A DNA stretch of 58,717 bases from Chlamydomonas sphaeroides (lineage: Eukaryota; Chlorophyta; Chlorophyceae; Chlamydomonadales; Chlamydomonadaceae). This document shows positions 33,701-43,513 of this stretch, piece after piece. The notes beneath the pieces are model-generated. The model was not told the DNA's origin, did not search any database, and saw only the letters and a program-made list of their open reading frames with translations. How positions within the stretch are numbered: the first letter of the stretch is position 1; the number at the start of each line of letters is the position of its first letter. The stretch lies in NCBI GenBank assembly GCA_001662425.1, contig BDDC01000500.1, positions 1 to 58,717 of the forward strand, read 5' to 3'. The position numbers were made by a program, and so were the translations under genes.

Positions 33701-36588
33701 TAGACCACCCAGCGAGGCACACGCGGCCGGACGCGGCGTCGGGCCGGGAGGACGCAAGAAACGGAACGCCGGCACCAATTGCCGTACCCAGCACACCACC
33801 CTGCCGTACACACCTGCAGCGCCGCGCCCAGCTGGCCCGACGCCCGGCTGCCGTACGCCTCGCGCACCGCCCGCCGCAGCCCCTCGGCCGTGGCCTCGGC
33901 GGCGCCGCGCGCCAGCGCCGCCGCCGCCGCCTCGTGGCGCGCTGCCGCCAGCGAGGCGCCGCAGCGGCGCAGTCGGGCCTGCAGCCGGTCGGCTCGGTCG
34001 GCGGACTGCGTGTTCAGGGCCAGGAAGTGGCGGTACTGCTGCCGCGCCTCGTCCAGCAGGTCCTGCGTACGGTACGGCAGCCGGGATACGTACGACACGC
34101 GCCCGTGGGCACGCAGCGTCGAGCGTCACGAAGCGTGCATGGTTGTTGGGTTGCGTGAAGGCCGCTTGCCAGCCTTAAAGTAAATCTTCGCCGCGCGCCA
34201 AGCGTCTGACCTTGGCCCCTGCCCAAATCCAAACCCCAATCCTACACACACACACACACACACGCCCCAGCCCTGCACCCGCACACCTGCCCCAGCCGCT
34301 GCTTGCAAGCGCGACACGGGGCCAGCAGCTCCTTCCCCGCCCTGCACTGCAGTAGCCCTGTCCCAAGCCCCGCCCCCAACCCATACCCAACCCCTCTCCC
34401 CACACCTGCATGTGGCCCAGCTGCTGCTGCGCGCCCTCCAGCCGCTGCGCCAGGCTGGAGCCCCGCTGCCGCTCGGAGGCCAGAGCCAGCTCCGCGGCCT
34501 GGCGTCGCCGCAGGGAGCAGGGGGCGGAGGGACGCGGCGCGCGTGGCCGGGACGCAACACCAAGGACAGCCCGGCCGCGGGCGCAGGGGCCGGTGGTGCA
34601 GCTTTGCGGCAGGGCCCGGGCAGCGCCAGGTAGCGCCAGGCGGGCAGGGGTCTACCAGTCAACCCAAGGCGGGCGCTCCAAGCCGGCGGCCGCACCTCGC
34701 GTGCCTCCTTCTCCCTGCGCAGGAAGGCTGCCACGTTGTCCGCCCGCCGCTGCAGCGCGCGGCGCTCCTCCTCTGCGCCGGTCCCGGGGGCAGCAGCTGA
34801 GGCGACAGGCCCACCAGTACGGCACTGCCACGGCACGTCGCTGCCATGCCGCTTCGCGCGACGCCTGCTGCCGGTACCTCCTTGCTCACATAGGGGCATG
34901 CGAGCATGCGTGCGCAGGTGCCGGAGGGCGGCGGGGCGCATCGCGATGCCCACCACAGGGTGCACGCGAGCCTGGCACCCGCACAAGGGGAACACAGCGC
35001 GGCTGCGCACGTGCCACCCGGCACCCAGCACCCGGCACCCAGCACCCGGCACCCAGCACCCAGCAGGGCGGCGCCCTCACCGTGCTGCGCCGCCAGCTTG
35101 CGCGCGGCCTGCTGGCTGGCGGCGGCGGCGCCCCGCTCGCTGCGGCCCATCCTCACGTCGGTGGCCATGTACTCGCAGCGCTGGCGGGGCATGGGAGTGC
35201 GGTGTGGTGTGTGGTGTGCGGTGCGTGGAGGAGCATGCGGCGCGGCCGGCGGGCACGGGGATTCAGGTGCGGCCCCCCATCCTCCCTCCCTCCCTTCACT
35301 GAGTCTTACGGGCTCAAGCCAGCGCGCCCGCTATCCCTCCACCGCACCTCCCTCTCTCCACCCATGTGCAGCCCGCCCAGCCGACGGCCGTGACCGGGAC
35401 CAGCCAGGCAGGACTCCAGCCACGGGGTAGCCGTAGCCGAACGCGGGGTATGCCCCCAACGCCCGCCGCAGCCCCCTGCCACGGCAGCCCCACCTGCTGA
35501 GCAAGCACCAGCGAGCGCTTGAGCGCGGCCACCTGCGCGGCGGCGACCCGGCAGCAGCAGCAGCAGCAGCGGGGATAAGGGGGCCCGCTGCTGGTGCTCA
35601 GGCGTGGATCGCCGTTCCAGGTGGTGGGCAGCCCGGCAGCAGCAGTGGTAGCAGCAGTGGGGCTTGGAGAGCTCACCGCAGGTGAGGGGCAAGGGCGCCC
35701 GCCCGCCATGAGGCAGCGGCCCCAGCGGGGCGTTGGCCGTTGTTCATGTGGGTCGGGCGCCGAGCCCTGACCCAGCACGCCCACGCCCTCCTTTCCCTGC
35801 CGCGACGGTGCCAGCCGGCAGCTCCCACACCGGGCGGCCCTTACTACCCACCCCAGCCCAGCTGCAAACCACACGCGAAGGGACGTGCATGACCCACCTG
35901 TCCCTCGGCGTCACGCAGCCGGGCCAGCAGCGCGCCGCGGGACAACCCCGCCAGCGCGGCCGCGTCGGCTGCCGCGGGCGAGGCGTGCGCCGCGGCCTCG
36001 CCGCGCTGGTCAACGCCCGACCGCCGGTCAATGCCCGCAGCTTCGCGGGTGGGGCCCGAGGCGAGGCCCGAGCAGGCACGGTTGGAGGTAGGGCGTGCGG
36101 CGCCAGCGGCCGGCTGAGCTTGCGGCCGGCATCCTGGAGGAACAGGCCCCGCTGTCGCAGCTGCTGTTGGGGCTGGATGGCAGCGACTGTTGCGCTTAGC
36201 TTGGCCTGACGCCGCTGCGGGCAGCGCTGCACGTGTGGGTGCCTGCTGGGGCACACGGGCGTGACCCTAGGTGTAGGTGCCACCGGCGGGGGAAGGCGGG
36301 TGGCATGTTGCGTTGCGGGCTTACCCTTGCAGCAGCTGGAGCTGCCACTTCCCTCCGCTGGCCGCCCGCGCTTGCCAGAGAGCGGACGCTCGCCAGGTCA
36401 TCTGCGCCGAACTCGTCGGATTCGCTTACGGACCGTGTGGCCGCTATAGCCCGAGCGCGCTCCTTTGCATGCCGGGCGTTCAAGTGCTGTTGGAGTGTTG
36501 CATCCTGATTGAGGGCTAGAAGCAAGTCCAGGTCGCCCCCGAATGCGTCCTCTCGAAGAAGAAGCGCGTCGCGCACGGCAGACTCCAT
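30750..36588 (-). CDS. Long coiled-coil protein with giant low-complexity C-terminus, unrecognised family
   Basis: Eight exons: 36588-36325, about 36242-35898 (acceptor uncertain), 35532-35494, 35180-35081, 34772-34696, 34498-34406, 34062-33814, 33689-30750. Phases agree from 35898 onward; about 1,370 aa. It starts MESAVRDALLLREDAFGGDL. The middle exons form one continuous coiled coil: LLARLRDAEGQ, VAALKRSLVLAQQ, EEERRALQRRADNVAAFLRR, SLAQRLEGAQQQLGHMQ, DLLDEARQQYRHFLALN. The last exon (about 980 codons) is almost wholly Ala/Gly/Ser/Arg and acidic low complexity, ending RRQQQQH-TAG. I recognise no named family. The helical part suits a cytoskeletal, basal-body or scaffold protein, but that is only a guess from architecture. 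Exon 2 is open in two frames, so its sequence is uncertain. Confidence 0.7.
34243..34263. repeat. (AC)n microsatellite
   Basis: About ten AC dinucleotides, in the intron 34063-34405 of the coiled-coil gene. Confidence 0.9.
35015..35063. repeat. 14-bp tandem repeat in intron
   Basis: Alternating CACCCGGCACCCAG units, about three and a half copies, in the intron between the 35081 and 34772 exon edges of the coiled-coil gene. Confidence 0.85.
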
Positions 36589-37043
36589 CTGGCTACATGC
36601 TTGGCGTGTATAGAAGGTGGTACCTTACAGGAGCCGGTGGAAGGCGTGTCATCGCAGCGGGCCAAAGGCAGCTGGCTGTCGCTCCGTGTTTAGACCACTG
36701 GCCCAGCCCAGCTGTGTTTCCAGCCCGGGCTTCTTTATCCCCTCAGTAAGAGTACAGTGCAATAAAAGACAAGAAAAGGCAAGAACGGCAAGGCACGCCC
36801 TCGGCCTCTCGCAGAAACCCAACGCTCGACACACCCAAAATCATGCAATTGCAGACGCACCGCGCAAGCTCGCTAGCCTTGTCTCGCTCTCGATGCGTTC
36901 CAGCTCATGTAGCGCCATGCCGCGCGGAGGGCCAGCTCGCGAGGCGCGGCCACCTCGGCAGGCATTCGGCAATGCTGGATACTAGCTTGTTCCCGGTATC
37001 CCTTTTCCCAAGGCGAGTATATCGATAACATTGCGCTGATAAC
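36589..37043. other. Divergent intergenic region
   Basis: 455 bp between the starts of the minus-strand coiled-coil gene and the plus-strand LON-domain gene. It is slightly AT-richer than its surroundings and must hold both promoters if the start codons are right. No clear motif is seen. Confidence 0.4.
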
Positions 37044-39920
37044 ATGATCGTCTGGGTATTGTGTTGCCCGAGAACATGTCATCTTGGATGCAGCACCGCT
37101 CTGACCGCGCGCCACTCCCATGCCCACCGCAGTCATAGCGTGTTGCTACCTACAGCAACCGGTGTGCTCCGCAGTAAGTCCCGCCCGAGCGTGGTAGCCC
37201 TAGTTGGCCCCCAGGCCAACTCCCCACCGCTGCCCGCTGGCCTCTCGTCAACGCCCACTCCGTACCCTCAACGCTCGCTCACCACCACGCACCTCCTCCC
37301 CTCCACCCCACCACTCACAGTCTTTGAGCCGCGCTACCTGCAGCTGTTCGCCGACCTCGAGGCAAAAGCCGCCAGCGGCCCGGTGCGCTTCGGCCACATG
37401 CTGTCGCCGTTAGCGGCGCCGCCCGCGCTCATGTCCGATGCGGTCGGCGGCATGCCCCGCGTCGGCGTGCTCGCGACCGTCAAGTCGGTGCGCCGCAACG
37501 AGGACGGCACGCTGCTGGTGGACTACGAGGGGCAACGGCGCATCAAGCTGCTGTCCGTGTGGCAGACCGAGCCCTACATGGTGCGTCGCGCCCGGGGGCT
37601 GCGCGAGGCCCAGACCGACCTACACACGAATGAGTGCAACTAGGCGAGGCCGACGTCTGCTCACGGAGCCTAGGTCCCAAGGCGTTGGCATAGGGCAGGC
37701 TGCCACCTGTGCGGTGGGGCTGCGCCCGACGCCTTGCCGTACGAGGCCCAAGAACGCGAGGCGTGGCGGGCGCAGTCGCCCCAGGCGATGCCCGTACAGC
37801 AGCCGGCTGGCGGCAGGCCCAGGCTCAGCACACCGCCCGCACAGCAGCCGGCTGGCGGCAGGCTCAGGCTAGCACAGGCAGGCTCAGGTCACCGCCCGCA
37901 CAGCCCCAGGCCCTGCTGCAGCCCCGCCACGCCACGCCACGCAGGAGGCAGCACGGCGATACGCCGCGCCTGCAGCGGCAGCTGTGCGGGGTGCGGGGAG
38001 TCATGACAGCCGCGCCTGCAGCGGCGTGTCGCCGTGCTGCCTCCTGCGTGGCGTGGCGGGGCGGCCTAGTACCTGCAGCCACCGGCCGCGTGTGCGTGTC
38101 AAGGACTGAGAGCGTACCGATATGTACGCGACCCAGGGGCGTGGCTGGGCAGGTCAGGGCCGGGGTTGGCGGGCGCCGCGCCCACCTGGTGCCGCGCCTC
38201 CCGGCCCCCCCGCCCACGCTCCCCAAACCTGTCCCCGGCCGCAGGTGGCCGCCGCCTCCTTCCTGTCGGACTCGGCGGGATCCACGGACGAGCAGCTGCT
38301 GGACGAGCTCGAGTGGCACCTGTACGGCCAGCTGCAGGTACGGAAGCACGGCGCGCATGTCGCCGTACGGCGCATGGTCGGCGCGGCGGCCGGCCCCTGG
38401 CCCGCGACCGCACTGCGGCATCAATGCCCCATCCGGCCACGCCACGCTGTCGTGGCCCCATGCTTGCGGTCTGTGCCGGCCCTGGCCCGCCCAGCTCGCC
38501 GCCCGCCCTGCCCCCCTGCCCTGCTCCCGTGCCCCTTGCCTGCCCGGCCCCTGCCGCCACCTGCCCCCCCCTGCAGGAGGTGCGGCGGCTGAGCCAGCTG
38601 CTGGCGGTGCCGGGAGAGGCGCCGCCGCCGCAGCTTCCCGAGAGCATCGCGCGGTGCGTGCGCGGTGTGCATGCCACACGTGTTTGCAGCCCTGGGATGA
38701 TACCGTACGACCGGTGCTGCTGTTGAGACGCTAGCGCTCGCCAGGCAGCGCCCTCCGTGCCCGCCCATGCATTCCTGCGCCTAGCGCTCGTATCTTACAT
38801 TGGTCGTATCAATACATCAATTAATCAGGCCGACTATTGACCATCGAGTCGAATGGGATGCGACGGCGGCCCCCCAGCCACGGGCTCGGCTCTGGACCCT
38901 GGCCCTCGTCCCTGCCCTCTACCCTCGGCTCAGCCGGGCTGCAACCCTGCCTGTCCCGCCCGGCCGCTCCGCCCCTGCCTGCGCTGAGGACACCACCCCC
39001 CCCCCATCCCTCCCTCCATCCCTCCCCCCACATCCCTGCACGTCTGCAGCTTTGCGCCCCCCGCGCGGCCCGCCCCCCGCCGCACGCTGGCGGACCACCT
39101 GGAGGCTGCGGGCCACCCCGCGGGCACCCAGATCCGCATGTGGCAGCGCCACGGCTCCGTGTACGGCAGCAGCGGCAAGGCGGCGGCGGAGGCCAGCGCC
39201 GACCCGTACGCGGTGAGCGGCTGGGGTGCTTGCTGGAGGGAGGAGGATCGAAGACGGCGCTCGACATACTTGCATATCAGAACGTATTCGGCCCGTACCT
39301 ATGGACATGCGCCCCGGACCTTGATGACTGCGAGGCACGCCTGCCCCTCCCGTACCACCCCCCACCCGGCGCTGCCTCCTCTCTCCATGAAATGCTCGCG
39401 CCCCCCCCGGCAGCACCTGCGCGAGCAGCTGTGCTCTGCCAACAAGCGCACACAAACCCAAGACCTCCCTGTCTCCCCCTTCGCCCTCCCCTTCCTCTCT
39501 CCCTCCTCCCCCCCACCCCCCAGTACCTGAGCGAGCAGCTGGGCAAGGACACGCGGCAGGAGCTCTTCTCCTTCGCCGCCGCCTGCATGCTGGAGCTGGG
39601 GCCCGCGGAGCGCCTCGCGCTGCTCACCAGGTGAGCCGGCTGCAGGCACCAGGCGGGGGCTGCACCGTAGTGTGTGTTGACGGGAGTAACCTGCAACCGG
39701 TCGTACGGTTCATTTCCCAGTGCCCCACCCCCCGTCCTCCCCTCCCCGGCCGCACGCGCCGTGCCCCTCCTCCCATCCCATGTGCCACGCCCGGCCCACC
39801 CGCAGCACCGACCGCGGCGCGCGGCTGTCCTGGGTGGAGGCGGCGGTCGAGGCCTTCCTGACCGAGCAGCGGGCCAAGGCGTCGGTGGCGCGGGCGCTGG
39901 GCGGCGTCAGTCGGGGCTGA
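37044..39920 (+). CDS. LON substrate-binding (N-terminal) domain protein, plant chloroplast type
   Basis: Seven exons, 37044-37173, 37321-37580, 38245-38337, 38577-38653, 39050-39212, 39524-39630 and 39806-39920, with matching phases throughout; 314 aa, ending in TGA. Exons 1-2 join to VLLPTATGVLRIFEPRYLQL, the hallmark of the LON N-terminal domain (PF02190). It continues GVLATVKSVRRNEDGTLLVD, YEGQRRIKLL and WQTEPYMVAAASFL. No AAA+ or protease domain follows. The tail QELFSFAAACMLELGPAERL resembles the end of the short plant LON-domain proteins (Arabidopsis At1g75460 type), thought to be plastid-located; their biochemical role is not settled. The N-terminal 30 residues are Ser/His/Arg-rich and could be a transit peptide. 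The ATG follows an in-frame TAA. Intron 2 (664 bp) contains a tandem repeat and a foldback. Confidence 0.9.
37790..37912. repeat. Imperfect tandem repeat in LON-gene intron 2
   Basis: Two to three diverged units built around CAGCAGCCGGCTGGCGGCAG and CACCGCCCGCACAG, lying immediately left of the foldback. Confidence 0.85.
37921..38062. repeat. Foldback (inverted repeat) element in LON-gene intron 2
   Basis: The left arm, 37921-37965, is the reverse complement of the right arm, 38021-38062, with one 5-nt indel in a CGCCA run and one C/T difference. The arms are 42-47 bp around a loop of about 55 bp that itself repeats CGCGCCTGCAGCGGC. It could be a small MITE-like element or a strong RNA hairpin. 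Confidence 0.9.
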
Positions 39921-42900
39921 GCGCGGTTCCCTGATGGGTCGCAGGCTGTGCGCGAGGTGTCGCTGTCGGGGGCGGGGGCTGGCGGACCACAGCCAGCCGC
40001 CGGGGCTGAGGAGGGGCGAGGCGGTGCCTAGCGGGCCGGGCGGCATCAGGAGCTGAGGGTGGCGCCGGTGGGACGCGCCTGGGCGGGCGCTGGGCGGCCG
40101 CTGGGCGGGAGATGCGCACGGGCGGGCCGGCGGGCGCCGGAGCGGAGGCAGCGGCAGGAGCTCCCGCAGCGGCAGCTGGAGGGAAGCGTTGGGGCGGGGT
40201 GGTGGGGCGCCGCGACGAGGGCGTGGTGGCACGGTCAAGACCTGCCGCGCGATCTTGGCGTTGGGGCGGCGACGTTGCGACTGCGGCTGAGCCGAACACG
40301 GTTCGGAGGGGCGAACCCAATCTTGCTGCTGCCACTACTGCCACTAGCCGCCGTAAACGCAGCATCGGTCCTAGCTAGCACCATTTCATGCCTGCGTTGT
40401 TTCAGCTATGTTTCGTGAGTTGGCCGCCTTGTGTGTTGCACACGGTTGTCTTGCGCTACGTGTTTCCTTGTGGCGCGGTAGGCTGGGGCTTCTGCCTGGC
40501 GCTGTATACTGGGGGCGCTGGGGGCTGTATACTGGGGGCGCTGGGGGCGCTGCATACTGGAGGCGCTGGGGGCGCTGTATACTGGGGGCGCTGGCTATCC
40601 GCCCAGCGCTGTACGGTGTCTTGGGTATCTTGGGCGCGCTGCGCTATTGTACATCACCCAAGTACTGAGTACGCATTGGAATGTGGGGAGGCAGGCGGGC
40701 AGGCGGCCGATCGGTGGTGTGCGCGCTCGCGTGTGCAGCCACCAACACCTGGCTATGGTGGTGGCGGGACGTTACTCTGTCGCCGCCTGTCGATGCCGCA
40801 TGCGAGGACGGGAGTGGGCGCGGCATTGAGTTGGGCGGCAGGCGGGGGCGCCAGTGGGGCTGTCCTGCCGCAGGGCCGTGTGCTGCCGGCGTGCGTGCCG
40901 CCGCAGCGCAGCGTTGTGCGCTGTGGGGAGGTGATGGGAGGCCTCGAGCGGCATGAGCCGTGCGGGCTGAGGCAGCCGGCGCGCAGGACTGCGCACGGCG
41001 CACTGTGCGTCGACGGCGGCATGCGCCGCGGCGGGGGTACGGGTGACCCGAGGGGATGGGCAGGGTTGAGCCCTTTCGCGCGCGCGCGCACGCGGCGCCT
41101 AGCTTGCCTGTGGGTTCGTTGGCGCTGCGCAGCACGGGCCAGCAGCTGCTGCGCAGGGCCGCCGGGCTGCGGCGCTGATTGTACACTAGGCGACGGTGTG
41201 TTTTGTGTATGAGTAGCTTCGTGATTGTGCTGCGTGAATGGCATTGGTTGGGCCGTTCTGGCTGGGTGCGCAAAGCGACTCGCAAGGTGACTGGGCGGTG
41301 GCGGTGGCAGCGGTGGGTCCGGCAGGCGGGTGCGCGCCGTCGTCACGGGCTGTACGCGCGGGCCATGGCGCGGCGCGAGCGGCCGCCGGCGCGGCGGAAG
41401 CGTGCAGCACGCGCCGTGCATGCTTGCCCTTGCTCGCTCCCGTGCGGCCGGCCGTGGCTAGATGCGCAGCAGTTGGCCTCGACTTCACGTAAGGCATGGG
41501 GCTCCCCCTCGCCCGTCTATCCGTTGCAACAGCCGTCAGGAGGACGGATGCGCGCGCGTCACGCCATCACAGGACAGGGTGGGGCGCATGGCGTCCAGGT
41601 TCCTGGCCAGCTTACTCATCCGAACCCTGGCGCCTTGGGTCCTGTGTCGCTAGCGGCAAGCGGACCCCTGTCGCGTCGAGCCGATGGGCACATGGGCTTT
41701 GCACTTAAGAACCAGCCTGCAAGACAAGATCGGTTAGCGTCTTGATGGTGTGCAAGTCGATGGGCTTGCGAAGTCTGTGTGCGCGTCTCCACCCTGGTGC
41801 TGTGCCAGCTCGGCCGCCCTACCTGGACGGACGTGGGAGTGTCGCAAATGCGTGCCGCGCTCGCCAAACCCCGTGCCTCCCCACCCCGCGCCCCTCGTCG
41901 CTGCAACCCACACGGCCACACATCAGCTAGCTCCCAGTCTTGAGCGCTCCGGGCCGCCCTCCTGCTTGCAACAGCTCTGGTGCTCTGCTAGGTTGCGGGG
42001 GATGGCCTGACAGGTGCCCTTCCGCTGTTCAACCAGGGTGGAAGTCAGTGGACGGCACCTGAGACAACCTGACAGGTGCCCGCCACGCACCACCGCTGGG
42101 CGCCTCGGCGCCGCTCTGGCATGCCGCGGGGGGGGGGGCCCGTTGCTGGGGTAGCGCACGCGCCCGGCAGCGGCCCACGGCGGCCGAGCGCCTTGACCTC
42201 GCCGCTGTTACCTGGGAAGCTACAGATGCCGCCTCCGTGTGCGTGCGTTTGCCCTGCTCGACGAGTTGAGGTGCTGGCGCTGCACCCTGCTCGGTCAGCG
42301 CAAGTCTGGCACTCGCCTGCAAGTGACGCGACGAGCGGGAGGTCCGACCGTCAATGGGTCCATCGCAGGCCGCCAAGGGTGCCGTACACGGCCAAACACC
42401 GGTCGGTTCGTGTGAGGTTGTACGGTGGCGCAACCGGGAGACCAAGCCTCTTGCTGCCAGCCGGACGCGCCTACGGTACGCCTGGGCCTGACAGGGCGCC
42501 AGTGCTGCTGCCGGACTCCTCCGCCCTCTCCGCAGATGCCGATGTCACAGCGCGCACTACGCCCTGCGCTGCGGCGCACAGCCACCACAGGCGCTTGCTG
42601 CCACTGACCTCGTGTCGACCTATAACATTCCCCGCCATTTCGTCGAAGTCCCCTCCTGCCATTCAGGAGCAAGGAATGAAGTCCCCTCCTGCTGCCATAG
42701 GCCTCTCCGACGCCCACATCCCCTGCACGCCCCTGCCTGCCGGTGGGCGCACGCGCACGTACCCGGGCGCATCTTCCATGGTGAGCCGCCCAAGATGAGC
42801 ATAGCGGAGAGACTCAATGCCGCAAATGTCCGTCAGCTGCCACAGCTCCAAACATGGATGCTTTCATGGGGACCACGGAAACCCCTGCGCATACTTTTGG

Positions 42901-43513
42901 AAGGCGTGGAGAACTGTCAAGAAGATGTGTTTGGGACTTGATGTGCGGCAACATGGCGGGGGGACGCAAGGAGACTCCGGGAGGTCGTACTCGCAACGAA
43001 GTTTGCGGGATGTTCGGCTGCCGCACTCTGCACTGTCAATAGAATAGCTACTTCACTGCACCCAACAAAAGTACCAGCGTGCAACGTGGAGGCCTGACGA
43101 GACAATATTTGCCGCCGGGACGAAAGTTTTGCACTCCGCAACAAGGATACTGCAAGGATGTGCCTCCTCATCTAATCTTGAATCAGCAATAGAAGCACCA
43201 TGGCCGCGGCTGACCATAGTGCCCAGCAGCAGCATGCTTCGGCTTATGTGCGCACCTGCGCTCAGGCAAGCAGCCAGGTGCTATCTTTGCTGTTACACTG
43301 ACGATGCCGCAAAGTGGCGGTGCGCGGAGAGGCCCGGTGTTGAGGGGCTTCGCCTTTTACTCTCTCGCGCACGCAGGCTGCTGCTGCCGTTGTAGCTGCA
43401 ATTTTAGCATGGGGTGTTTCGCCAGTCTTGGCCGCGGTGTTCGCCGTGTGCGTCATCTCGTTCGCAGCGGCATTCCGAACACGTTGGCGAAGAGCTGAGC
43501 AGCCAGGCAAGTT
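39921..43513. other. 3.6-kb stretch without a recognised gene
   Basis: No frame shows a domain or a splice-consistent chain. Contents noted: the 40501-40594 minisatellite; short direct repeats of CCTGACAGGTGCCC at about 42008 and 42069; and a repeated GAAGTCCCCTCCTGC at about 42645 and 42678. A 5' exon of the gene starting near 43514 could lie in the right-hand part. Confidence 0.4.
40501..40594. repeat. 22-25 bp minisatellite
   Basis: About four units of the form CTGTATACTGGGGGCGCTGG, with a variable extra GGGCG, in non-coding sequence downstream of the LON-domain gene. Confidence 0.93.

Noticed and set aside
39624..40238. 204-codon minus-strand frame with QRPRHRRLGPLLGQEG
   Set aside because: It is the reverse complement of the LON-gene last exon, which explains the resemblance to the plus-strand frame at 26572.
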